From Desulfosediminicola ganghwensis (GTDB taxonomy: Bacteria; Desulfobacterota; Desulfobulbia; Desulfobulbales; Desulfocapsaceae), in assembly GCF_005116675.2 (NCBI RefSeq), contig NZ_CP050699.1, forward strand, positions 4,335,001 to 4,399,000: a stretch of 64,000 nucleotides of DNA, in the 5' to 3' direction. The notes under the pieces are model-generated. The model ran no database searches, was not told the DNA's origin, and saw only the letters and a list, made by a program, of their open reading frames with translations. The translations under genes were made by a program, and so were the position numbers. Below are positions 8,489 to 16,644 of this stretch, one piece after another; positions within the stretch are counted from its first letter, which is position 1, and every line of letters starts with the position of its first letter.

Positions 8489-10621
8489 GTGACTACCCCG
8501 GTACTCCTATTAGTCGGAATCGCTTTTGTGGCCGCTGTCATTCTTGGCATAGCAGCCCGAATTTTTCATGTGGAGGAAGATCCCCGAATCGAAGCTGTGA
8601 CCAACCTTCTGCCAGGCGCCAACTGTGGTGGATGTGGACAGGCTGGCTGCAGCGCCTCAGCCGAGGCAATGGTTAAGGGAGAATTAGAAGTAAATGCCTG
8701 TGTGGTTGGCGGCACTGAAACCGCTGAAGCCATTGGCGCGTATCTCGGTTACGACGTAGCAGGTTCAGAACCTTCTCTCGCCTGTGCTACCTGTGAAGGC
8801 GGCTACAGAGCCGCCCGTAAATATAACTACTCCGGCATGGAGGACTGCCGCGCCGCCCTCCAGCTTTATCATGGTTACATACGCTGTGAAAATGGCTGTC
8901 TTGGCCTGGGTTCCTGCCGTAAGGCCTGTAAGTTCGGCGCGATCACTATGGACCCTGAATCGGGACTGCCACAATTTCATCCCGACCGTTGCGTGGGCTG
9001 TGGCAGTTGTGTTGCCGCCTGCCCGAAAGGAATCATCAAGCTGGTTGGCGAAAAAACCAGGATTCTGCACTGGAACCAGTATACCCAATGCCTTTCACCA
9101 TGCCGCCAGAGATGTCCGGCCCAGATCAACATTCCGAAATATCTGGCCCATGCACGTAACGGAGAGTACGGTGCCGCATTGGCGACCGTAAAAGACAACA
9201 ACCCGTTACCTGTTGCAACCGGTCGAGTCTGTCCTGAACTGTGCGCCACCGAATGTCGTCGCCAAACACAGGACGACCCACTGGCCATTAATGCAGTCAA
9301 ACGCTTTGTTGCCGACTGGGAACGCAACAGCGGCGAGCGTATGCAGGTCTCAATTGCACCCGATACCGGGAAAAAGGTTGCAGTAGTTGGTGCAGGTCCA
9401 TCAGGTCTGACGGCTGCATACTATCTCAGACGCCTTGGTCATCATGTTGAAATTTTTGAACAAATGCCTAAACTTGGCGGCATGCCTCTTTACGGCATTC
9501 CGGATTACCGTCTGTCCGAGGAACAGTATGAATGGGACATCGACGGGGTTCTCGAACTCGGCGTTGAGGCACACACCGGTGTCAAGCTTGGACGAGATTT
9601 CAATATTCACGCACTCAAGGCCCAGGGGTTTGATGCAATCTTTCTTGCCATCGGTCTTTGGCAGGGCCGCCTGTTGCCGTTCGAGGGTAAGGAATTAAAA
9701 GGTATCTATAGCGGTATCGATTACCTGAGACGTTTCCACACAGACGAGGAGATCATCAAAGGGAAAAGATTCGTTATCATCGGTGCCGGTAACGTAGCCA
9801 TGGATTGCGCCCGTTCCGCCCTCAGGGCCGGGGCAGAAGAGGTGATCCTTACCTTCCGTTTCTCCCGTGACCTGATGGAGGCCAATGCCCACGAAATAAC
9901 GGACGCGGAAAACGAAGGTGTTATCATGCGCTGCCTGCTTTCCCCGGTTCGCTTTGTCGGTGAAGATGGCAAACTGACCGGTATGGAAGTGCAGGAAGTT
10001 ACCCTGAAACAAAACCCGGGCAGCTTGCCTGACTGTATCCCCGTTGAAGGCTCTAATGAAATTATCCCCTGTGACGTAGTCATTCAAGCTGTCGGCCAGG
10101 CAGCCGAACTGGATGAAATTGTCGAAGCAGACGGCTTGGAGCGAACCCGTTACGGTACCATCGACGGTAAAGAGGAAACACTTGAGACCAACATTGAAGG
10201 TGTCTTTACAGGCGGCGACTGTTTCACCGGCCCTCGCCTCCTGGTCGAAGCGGTGGCCGGCGGCAGATACGCTGCCCGCTCGATTCATTACTATGTAACT
10301 ACCGGGGAGATTCCACCCATCGAGGACAGGCAACGCGAGATGGTGCCTCAGGCAATGGTCGACTCGCTCATCAACGTAGCTCCACTCAATAGTAGAGCTG
10401 TTAAACCAATGATCTCACTTGAAGAACGAATGGGCAACTTCAGAGAGGTGGAAGGCACGATCAGTGAGCAACAGTGTCTGACGGAATCCCAAAGATGTCT
10501 CAATTGCGGTATCTACTGTTATGATCAGAATGATCTGCCCCAATCTGAGATTCGCCAGGCCACATCCTGCCCTAACGAACCGCATATAGCAGAAAAAAAA
10601 CAGGCTGAAAAGGCTGATTAA
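8489..10621 (+). CDS. rnfB: RnfB fused to a GltD-like FAD/NAD(P)H oxidoreductase
   Basis: The start is GTG with AAGGAG upstream. Residues 1-25 form the usual RnfB membrane anchor. The first [4Fe-4S] motif uses C46, C49, C54 and C71. A ferredoxin-like pair follows (CLGLGSCRKAC and CVGCGSCVAACP, about residues 136-178). From about residue 195 to the end the protein is a glutamate-synthase-beta/NfnB-type module. It has an N-terminal cysteine cluster (CLSPCRQRCPAQINIPKY), a FAD-binding motif at G301-A-G303, an NAD(P)-binding motif at G432-A-G434, the late GDCFTG motif and a Cys-rich tail. Standard RnfB ends after the ferredoxin domains at about 190-330 residues, so this 710-residue fusion is unusual. 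It could give Rnf a direct NAD(P)H site on the ferredoxin-accepting subunit; that is inference. Confidence 0.93.
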   Translation: MTTPVLLLVGIAFVAAVILGIAARIFHVEEDPRIEAVTNLLPGANCGGCGQAGCSASAEAMVKGELEVNACVVGGTETAEAIGAYLGYDVAGSEPSLACATCEGGYRAARKYNYSGMEDCRAALQLYHGYIRCENGCLGLGSCRKACKFGAITMDPESGLPQFHPDRCVGCGSCVAACPKGIIKLVGEKTRILHWNQYTQCLSPCRQRCPAQINIPKYLAHARNGEYGAALATVKDNNPLPVATGRVCPELCATECRRQTQDDPLAINAVKRFVADWERNSGERMQVSIAPDTGKKVAVVGAGPSGLTAAYYLRRLGHHVEIFEQMPKLGGMPLYGIPDYRLSEEQYEWDIDGVLELGVEAHTGVKLGRDFNIHALKAQGFDAIFLAIGLWQGRLLPFEGKELKGIYSGIDYLRRFHTDEEIIKGKRFVIIGAGNVAMDCARSALRAGAEEVILTFRFSRDLMEANAHEITDAENEGVIMRCLLSPVRFVGEDGKLTGMEVQEVTLKQNPGSLPDCIPVEGSNEIIPCDVVIQAVGQAAELDEIVEADGLERTRYGTIDGKEETLETNIEGVFTGGDCFTGPRLLVEAVAGGRYAARSIHYYVTTGEIPPIEDRQREMVPQAMVDSLINVAPLNSRAVKPMISLEERMGNFREVEGTISEQQCLTESQRCLNCGIYCYDQNDLPQSEIRQATSCPNEPHIAEKKQAEKAD

Positions 10622-10652
10622 CAGCACCCTGGATAACAGAATTCCCGTCTAT

Positions 10653-10688
10653 ACAGGGGTCCCGTAAATTTGGGACCCCTGTTCTTTT
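10653..10688 (+). terminator. Terminator of the cytochrome-rnf operon
   Basis: An 11-bp perfect stem, ACAGGGGTCCC / GGGACCCCTGT, encloses the 8-nt loop GTAAATTT and is followed by TCTTTT. It lies 31 nt after the rnfB stop. Confidence 0.95.
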
Positions 10689-11198
10689 CAGGATCCACTA
10701 TCTGGAAAGAACCGAACCCGACAGGTCACCGGCTTCTTCAGATAAGCACCTGTAACCGTCACTATTAAGACCACAAGGGCCGCATCGCTTTTACTGAGAA
10801 AGTTCCCCACATGCCTGGCTCTGTTCTCCACTTGGCATAAACATCCTGCCCTCCTTGTGGAGATGCTTTTCTCGACACGCTATTTTTGCTTCACGTTGCT
10901 CCTATATTGCCAAGGCAAAGTCAACTGCGTGCAATACGTTATAAAGGTGAATCCTGGTGAGACTCGAACAGGTCTCGAGTGTATTCCTATGAGAATGGCG
11001 GCAAAAAAAGTGGTTTGGAATGGTTGCCGGCAGTTTGGTACACATGCGGGGCAAGGGTGGGTACTCGTAACGAGGGACAAATCATTTGCCCCCGTCACGG
11101 CAATTTTGGCTTGATAAACTGACTGCGTACAGTCTTTCGACTGAAACCTCGGATGAGGGAACTCAATCCTCTAAAAGGTCTGGCAACTCCATCCCTTT
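10689..11198. other. Intergenic stretch between rnfB and the cut regulator
   Basis: About 510 bases lie between the rnf terminator and the convergent merR-type gene. An open frame at 10857-11114 has no ribosome binding site or recognised domain, and I do not call it a gene. A short inverted repeat (ACTCGA / TCGAGT) is at 10962-10980. Nothing else is evident. Confidence 0.5.
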
Positions 11199-12059
11199 TT
11201 AAATAATTGTGTTTCCCGCCCCCTCAGAGCGTACAGCCTTGATGAGTATTTCCGTAACAAATTTCGATCTGTTGCGGGTGGTCCAGTAATCGGTCACGTA
11301 GCGCTCAAATGTCTCTTCTCCAAGCACATATCCACTATCCTTTGCCCAACGCTCAATCTTGCGGTATGTCTCCGGTATGTTCTCGTGAGCCCCTACGTGG
11401 TAACAGGATAACATCAGGTATCCACCAAAATGATAAAGATTTTCCTCCCGGCAAGGAATGATGGTCTTCTGCAGCATCTTTATCTTCTGGTCCTTGTTTG
11501 CAACTCTTGCCTTGCGGGATGAGTAATTGATGATCACCGGACCAGTAATCTCATTTTGGATATCTTCAACATGCTTGGTGAATTCGATGTTGATGATTGA
11601 AGCCTTGATGTTATTTGCGTAGATCTGGTCCTGAAAGAGCAGTGTAGCAGGCTCTACGAATTTTATGGATACATCGGTGCTGTGGTGTTCTATCACCGCT
11701 TGTGCCTCAAGGATGAGATCATGCCAATCCTTAACTGAAATTGTTTTTCTGCGACTTTTCTCCTGTTCATCAGCCAGTTCAACGAGCTTTGCTTGAAACG
11801 AGGACTGTATGGAGCGAAAAACATTGGAATTTACCCCCTCTATAAACTCCTTCATCTGCTCGAGAGTAAACCCCATCTGTTTGTAATACTTAATAACCGG
11901 GACAGCTAATAGCGACTCTTCTGTATAATATCGGTAATTGTTACAATCCTCTCTGTGCGAGGGGATGAGGTTGATTTCATCATAATAACGCAACGCCTTT
12001 TTCGATATGTTGCAAATGCGGCTCATGTCTCCGATGAAATATTGACCGTTTCTGTTCAT
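11199..12059 (-). CDS. MerR-family regulator of the choline-utilisation locus
   Basis: The 286-residue protein has an N-terminal MerR winged-helix domain (residues about 8-75, with ISKKALRYYDEINLIPSHR), a dimerisation helix to about 125, and a C-terminal GyrI-like effector domain ending near residue 275. MerR proteins activate promoters with over-long spacers by twisting the DNA. Two such promoters, with the same palindrome in a 20-bp spacer, lie at 13776-13807 and 14288-14319, which makes this protein their likely activator. The ligand, perhaps choline or a product, is inference. The start has GAGGAGGAG upstream. A terminator separates the gene from the transporter operon, so it has its own promoter. 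Confidence 0.9.
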   Translation of the reverse strand: MNRNGQYFIGDMSRICNISKKALRYYDEINLIPSHREDCNNYRYYTEESLLAVPVIKYYKQMGFTLEQMKEFIEGVNSNVFRSIQSSFQAKLVELADEQEKSRRKTISVKDWHDLILEAQAVIEHHSTDVSIKFVEPATLLFQDQIYANNIKASIINIEFTKHVEDIQNEITGPVIINYSSRKARVANKDQKIKMLQKTIIPCREENLYHFGGYLMLSCYHVGAHENIPETYRKIERWAKDSGYVLGEETFERYVTDYWTTRNRSKFVTEILIKAVRSEGAGNTII

Positions 12060-12162
12060 CGTCTGCTCCTCCTCTGCAATTTCCCTTTATTGCCCCGGTA
12101 TTATCTATCTAACTTCAGCAAATCGCCAAAGTAATCTCCTTTTCCTGCCCCACTGATACACC

Positions 12163-12199
12163 AAAAAAAAGGAGCATACCTGATATCAGAGTCTGCTCC
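12163..12199 (-). terminator. Terminator of the transporter/small-protein operon
   Basis: On the minus strand GGAGCA (12194-12199) pairs with TGCTCC (12171-12176) and is followed by eight consecutive T. It lies 26 nt beyond the stop of the 88-residue gene and upstream of merR. Confidence 0.8.
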
Positions 12200-12224
12200 C
12201 TTATAAAATTGAATCCGGTTGACG

Positions 12225-12491
12225 TCAATCTTTAATGTAGTTATTTATCGTCGCCGCACCTTCTTCATGGGCACGATAATAGACCCGCAAATCATCGTTG
12301 GAATCCAGATCAAACCGGGATTCCTCAAGAAGTCCGTTCGCTTCAGCAGTCATTAAGGCATTGATGATCGAATCTTTTTTGAAGGCTTTGAAATTCCCGT
12401 ACTGATTTTTCAGAGCCTCCATGACTGTATCTGCACAACCCTCTTCAATTCTGGTGAACAATTTCAAGATGGCGTAGTTAAGAGGGATCAT
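12225..12491 (-). CDS. Small protein cotranscribed with the DMT transporter
   Basis: The 88-residue product begins MIPLNYAILKLFTRIEEG; this ATG has GAGGAG about 12 nt upstream and follows the transporter stop directly. The predicted pattern is mostly helical and ends in a polar segment with several charged residues, somewhat like a compact winged-helix fold. I do not recognise a family. It shares the operon and terminator with the transporter, so a regulatory or accessory role in choline uptake is possible but unproven. Confidence 0.75.
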   Translation of the reverse strand: MIPLNYAILKLFTRIEEGCADTVMEALKNQYGNFKAFKKDSIINALMTAEANGLLEESRFDLDSNDDLRVYYRAHEEGAATINNYIKD

Positions 12492-12492
12492 A

Positions 12493-13650
12493 CTATGCAG
12501 CCTCCTCATTAGACTTTTTGAACAAATCCATTGGATTCATAGCGATAATAAAGATACCAACAACCATGACGACTGCGGCCGCCCAAGCGATGGCAGGTAT
12601 GTTCCAGCCTTCAAGACCAAACACGACACCCAGAATGATCCAGCAAACGAAAGGGCCCCAGAAGGAGAATGTACCGTTACAAGACATACCAAGAGCCGCA
12701 CCGCACATGGCGTTGCCTTTGTACCAATACATAAACGCCGCGTAAGCGCTTAGTCCAGCAAGAGCGAACCAGATTATAGAACGGGGGTCAGTGAAAGACT
12801 GCACAACCATACCCACAGCATCAACTTTGGCGATTATCGCAAAAACAGGTACCAGAATAAAAAGATTGGAGATTCCGGCAGTAACCTGGCGAATGGTGAT
12901 CCCGATTTCAGGATCAATCATGGAAGTACCATAACCGCAAACACAGCCTTCAACACCCCAGGCAAAAGCAGCAATGAAACCAAAGAAAAGTCCTAAGAAG
13001 AGGTTATCGGGAACATTGTCACCAAGTCCAGTGCTGCCAATCATGAAGCTGGCAAAGAAGCAGATAGCAATTCCCAACAACATACGAGGATTCAATTCCT
13101 GTTTGAACCAGACCCTACCAAGGATAGCACCAATGGCGGGACAGAGAGCTGCGATAGGAACCACAAGGGAACCTGCAAGCTGCAGTCCGACAACATAAGC
13201 AGTACTAGCGAGGGGCCCACCAATAATAGCGGCACCAACCATAACCATGCCTGGCTTTGTTTTTATGCAGCGGAGAAAGTCGCCAAACCGTCCGCGAACG
13301 GTGGCGATAGTAATAGCCCATAAGGCACTACAACTATCTGTAGTCGCGGCACCGAGAGCTCCCAACAGATACATGACCGCAAATGCTGACAGGCCGGAAT
13401 TTTCGCCATACCATTCAACCCATACGCCCTTGGACATACCGAGGGTCATAAATGCTGTGTAAAAGCCATATGCCAGCCCGGAAAAAAGGGCAATTAGAAT
13501 GCCGCGATTACGAAAACTGGAAGCCAGTTTCCTTTTAGCTGTGACGGCTGCCGGGCTGACAGCAACAGATGCCTGCCCTCCAATCGTCTCCTCATACGTT
13601 CCTTTTGCAGCGACGGCTGCCGGGTCAGTTGCAATAGATGCTCTCCCCAT
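12493..13650 (-). CDS. DMT/EamA-type permease, candidate choline transporter
   Basis: This 385-residue protein has about ten hydrophobic helices between residues 48 and 370, in two halves, as in drug/metabolite transporter (EamA-like) proteins. The motif region GPLASTAYVVGLQLAGSLVVPI and the late MSCNGTFSFWGPF suggest a solute carrier. It is divergent from the BMC operon and driven by a matching MerR-type promoter, so choline or a related quaternary amine is the likely substrate; this is inference. Residues 3-39 contain two similar 13-residue segments (ASIATDPAAVAAK, ASVAVSPAAVTAK) produced by a 66-bp tandem duplication that also copied the ribosome binding site. Confidence 0.85.
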   Translation of the reverse strand: MGRASIATDPAAVAAKGTYEETIGGQASVAVSPAAVTAKRKLASSFRNRGILIALFSGLAYGFYTAFMTLGMSKGVWVEWYGENSGLSAFAVMYLLGALGAATTDSCSALWAITIATVRGRFGDFLRCIKTKPGMVMVGAAIIGGPLASTAYVVGLQLAGSLVVPIAALCPAIGAILGRVWFKQELNPRMLLGIAICFFASFMIGSTGLGDNVPDNLFLGLFFGFIAAFAWGVEGCVCGYGTSMIDPEIGITIRQVTAGISNLFILVPVFAIIAKVDAVGMVVQSFTDPRSIIWFALAGLSAYAAFMYWYKGNAMCGAALGMSCNGTFSFWGPFVCWIILGVVFGLEGWNIPAIAWAAAVVMVVGIFIIAMNPMDLFKKSNEEAA

Positions 13651-13667
13651 GGTCGTCTCCTCTCCAT
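13535..13667 (-). repeat. 66-bp tandem duplication over the transporter's start
   Basis: Two head-to-tail units each contain GAGGAGACGA followed by ATG (unit 1) or ATT (unit 2), GGGNNGGCATCT-like sequence and CCCGGCAGCCGTC. Unit 1 supplies the present ribosome binding site and start codon. Unit 2 is now codons 18-39, with Ile23 at the place of Met1. Confidence 0.7.
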
Positions 13668-13775
13668 ATTAAATTTGCTTACGCAGAACCTGCACAGAAA
13701 ATGGTTCAACCTGTTTGCCACCCACTGCGCCCTTAGCCATTTCCTCCCCTTACCCTTAGGGGAAACGTCTGGGAC

Positions 13776-13807
13776 ATTGTACTCCTTGCCCCATAGGGGA
13801 AGGTCAA
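13776..13807 (-). promoter_or_regulatory. MerR-type promoter for the transporter operon
   Basis: On the minus strand TTGACC (13807-13802) and TACAAT (13781-13776) are separated by exactly 20 nt. The spacer starts TTCCCCTATGGGGCAA, nearly the same palindrome as in the BMC operon promoter. A further copy-like site TTTCCCCTAAGGGTAA lies just downstream at about 13749-13763. Confidence 0.75.
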
Positions 13808-14287
13808 TGGCATTTTTGTGACACACGTTCCAAAAAGATCGCAATTTCGGCTAGGTTCAAATGAGATCCATGCTATTTCCTGCTTAATTTCATGTGTTTA
13901 GAGCAAGATGTTCCGTGAACAGAAAAAAAATAGGCGCCAAATTAGGAAAATACTCTATTTACCCTATGAAAAGGCAGGCTCCTAGCAATTTCAACCGGAC
14001 AATTCCGAAAGGCAACTACTACCGGAAATCATAATTCAAACGCTTCTAATTGTCGTAACTACTTACATTTACTTGGCACCACTAGCCTCGCGCAGGAAGT
14101 AGCCAACAGCCTGTTTTTTACTGCATATTCAATTGATTATTCCTTAATTTCCTGCCTGAAAAAACCTTCCCCTTTAAGACCTCCCTGCAAATTACCACGC
14201 TGTTACAGTAAGGAAGAGCTGGTTTGGATTCAAAACCAGCAATAGCGGGGGATTGCAACTGAAAATGTAAAGCATTGAAAAAGGGGA
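13808..14287. other. Intergenic region between divergent cut promoters
   Basis: About 480 AT-rich bases separate the two MerR-type promoters. I see no gene, no terminator and no riboswitch that I can name here. Confidence 0.6.
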
Positions 14288-14319
14288 TTGACTTTCCCCT
14301 TAGGGGAAGGCCGTAAAGT
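14288..14319 (+). promoter_or_regulatory. MerR-type promoter of the choline BMC operon
   Basis: TTGACT (14288-14293) and TAAAGT (14314-14319) are 20 nt apart, longer than the 17 nt of a normal sigma-70 promoter. The spacer contains the perfect palindrome TTCCCCTTAGGGGAA (14294-14308), the classic placement of a MerR-family operator. The first shell gene begins about 90 nt downstream. Confidence 0.8.
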
Positions 14320-14409
14320 CTGTCTACAGAAGCGAGGATTATTGTCTCAATTCATAAACGGACTGAAATTAAGGTTGATCATTAAAGTATACGAACATTG
14401 GGAGAGCAC

Positions 14410-15024
14410 ATGAGGTATTACGGCGAAGAGGCGCTCGGGCTTATTGAAACTCTTGGGATGGTGCCCGCAATCAGCGGTGCTGATATTATGCTGAAAACAG
14501 CAGATGTCAAACTTATATCCTATGAGAACATTGGTTCCACTCTCGTTACCGTTATGGTCAAGGGTGACGTAGCCGCCGTGAAGGCATCTGTGGAAGCCGG
14601 TGCCGCTGCCGCTGCAGAGATCGGCAAACTTACTGCCCAGAACGTCATGCCGCGCCCGATCAAGGCCGTCGGCGACGTGGTCTCAGTTCACGCAATCCAG
14701 GACGATGACCAGGACGCCCCCCAGGAAAGACCTAAGGCCATGGGCTTTATTGAAACATTCGGCATCGTCTATGTCCTTGAGGCAGCGGACGCCATGGTCA
14801 AGGCAGCCGATGTACAACTGGTCGGCTATGAGAATGTTGCATCCGGTTACATCTCGGTTCTGGTTGAAGGTGATGTGGCAGCATGTCAAGCCGCAGTTGA
14901 GGCCGGGGTGAAAGCCGTTGAGGAGATGGGGACAGAAGTATACAGCTCCCTGGTCATCCCGACCCCGCATCCCGATTTGAAAAAGATCACCAATATCTAC
15001 GATATCGAATCACTTTTACCGTAA
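14410..15024 (+). CDS. Tandem-domain BMC shell protein (BMC-T)
   Basis: The 204-residue protein contains two consecutive BMC folds (about residues 8-90 and 112-195), each with the LGLIET/MGFIET start and a (K/E)GDVAA turn. BMC-T proteins form pseudohexameric trimers in microcompartment shells and can gate a central pore. Neither half has the pore cysteine seen in the two PduT-like paralogues further on, so this one is likely a metabolite-pore type. The ATG at 14410 follows GGGAGAG. It is the first gene of the operon. Confidence 0.92.
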   Translation: MRYYGEEALGLIETLGMVPAISGADIMLKTADVKLISYENIGSTLVTVMVKGDVAAVKASVEAGAAAAAEIGKLTAQNVMPRPIKAVGDVVSVHAIQDDDQDAPQERPKAMGFIETFGIVYVLEAADAMVKAADVQLVGYENVASGYISVLVEGDVAACQAAVEAGVKAVEEMGTEVYSSLVIPTPHPDLKKITNIYDIESLLP

Positions 15025-15109
15025 ACAGCTGCCACGTGACAGGTTGAAAGGGTGCAACACCATTGGTGCATTGGCTCTGAAAATAACAGGACAGATAAAC
15101 GGGTGTCGT

Positions 15110-16612
15110 ATGATTATTGACAATGATCTTCTCTCTATCCAGCATGCCAGGATCATCGCTGAAAATGGTTCTGAAGCTTATAAAAAACTGGCTTCTTTTT
15201 CCCAGGAAAAGCTGGATGATATAGTCGATCATGTTGCTGAGGCTGTGGCTCAGCATATTCCTGAACTCGCTGTTTTAGCCTGCGAAGAAACCGACAGCGG
15301 CAATTGGCAGGATAAGGCGGCAAAAAACCGGTTCGTCTGTGAACTGCTGCCCGCTCAGCTGAAAAAAATGCGGTGTGTGGGAATCATAGACGAGGATGCG
15401 GAGACCTGCACCATGGATGTCGGTGTACCGCTGGGGGTGATAGTGGCCCTTTGCCCTGTGACAAGTCCAGTTTCAACGACTATATCCAAGACCTTGCTCG
15501 CCATAAAATCTGGTAATGCTGTTCTCTTTTCCCCCCATCCTGGAGCCGCAAACTCAATGGGCAGGGTATTGGATATTATGATAGAGGCTGCACAGGCAGC
15601 TGGTCTGCCCGAGGGTTGCATTGCTTACCTCGACCCAATCAGCAAGACCGGAAGCCTGGAACTGATGAAACATCCGGCAACCGCCCTTATCCTCGCTACC
15701 GGGGTCCCAGGCATGTTGGATGCAGCCAGGGCGACAGGTAAACCCCTCATATATGGTGGTACTGGTAATGGTCCAGCCTTCATTGAACGTACGGCCGATG
15801 TCCGCCAGGCGGTCAAGGACATAGTAGCCAGCAAGGTTTTTGATAACGGTCTGGCACCCTCAGCCGAGCAATCCATCGTCGTAGATGCCTGCATAGCAGA
15901 GGAAGTCAGGGCTGCTCTGCGGGAGCATAACGGCTATTTCCTGTCCAAAGGTGAACTGCAGCAACTTGCCCGAACTCTTTTCTGTTCGAAAGGTATTCTC
16001 CGAAAAGGCATGGTTGGTCAGCCGGTGCAGGTTCTTGCCAAAAGAGCAGGCCTTTCGATACCGGCGGATACCACAATTCTTATTGCTGAACGCAAATATG
16101 TCTCTGAGGATGATCCGTTCGCCAGAGAACTGCTCTGTCCGGTCCTTGCCTTTTATGTCGAAGCGGACTGGATGGACGCTTGTGAGAAATGTATCGAATT
16201 ACTGCTCCACGAACGCAATGCCCATTCACTGGTCATCCATTCGCAAGACAAAGAAGTAATCAGGCAATTCGCCCTGAAGAAGCCCGTGGGCAGACTGCTG
16301 GTCAACACTCCTGCCTCTTTCGGGGGCATGGGCGCCACCACCAATTTATTTCCGTCGATGACCCTTGGCAGTAGCTCCGCTGGCCGTGGAATCACCTCCG
16401 ATAACGTTTCCCCCATGAACCTGATTTACATTCGCAAGGTTGGTTACGGGGTACAGAAAAGTGACGGATTTTTAGGGCAGACAACCGATAACTGCGCAAG
16501 CAAAGCACCCGATCCGGACGCTTTGGCATTGAATGAAACCGCCAAAGCCGAGGCAATACAAAAAATACTAACCGAAGCGATCAAGGCTCTCTCTGACCCT
16601 GCGGATCGATAG
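15110..16612 (+). CDS. Aldehyde dehydrogenase homologue lacking the catalytic Cys
   Basis: The 500-residue protein belongs to the CoA-acylating acetaldehyde dehydrogenase family and aligns along its whole length with the second copy at 20836. The catalytic motif [10 protein letters not shown] of that copy is replaced by DNGLAPSAEQ, so Pro250 stands where the nucleophilic Cys should be. The nearby nucleotide-loop GVGAGN has become YGGTGN. The protein therefore should not oxidise aldehydes by the normal mechanism. The frame is open and well kept, so it is probably used, perhaps as a structural or assembly partner. The start at 15110 is chosen because it matches the N terminus of the active paralogue. 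Cut clusters elsewhere also carry two such genes (cutB and cutF). Confidence 0.88.
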   Translation: MIIDNDLLSIQHARIIAENGSEAYKKLASFSQEKLDDIVDHVAEAVAQHIPELAVLACEETDSGNWQDKAAKNRFVCELLPAQLKKMRCVGIIDEDAETCTMDVGVPLGVIVALCPVTSPVSTTISKTLLAIKSGNAVLFSPHPGAANSMGRVLDIMIEAAQAAGLPEGCIAYLDPISKTGSLELMKHPATALILATGVPGMLDAARATGKPLIYGGTGNGPAFIERTADVRQAVKDIVASKVFDNGLAPSAEQSIVVDACIAEEVRAALREHNGYFLSKGELQQLARTLFCSKGILRKGMVGQPVQVLAKRAGLSIPADTTILIAERKYVSEDDPFARELLCPVLAFYVEADWMDACEKCIELLLHERNAHSLVIHSQDKEVIRQFALKKPVGRLLVNTPASFGGMGATTNLFPSMTLGSSSAGRGITSDNVSPMNLIYIRKVGYGVQKSDGFLGQTTDNCASKAPDPDALALNETAKAEAIQKILTEAIKALSDPADR

Positions 16613-16644
16613 TTAACAAGTATCTCTAAATTGGAGGAAGCATA

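Noticed and set aside
10857-11114. Possible 85-residue gene between rnfB and merR
   Set aside because: There is no ribosome binding site, no domain and no coding bias, and a frame on the other strand is equally open.
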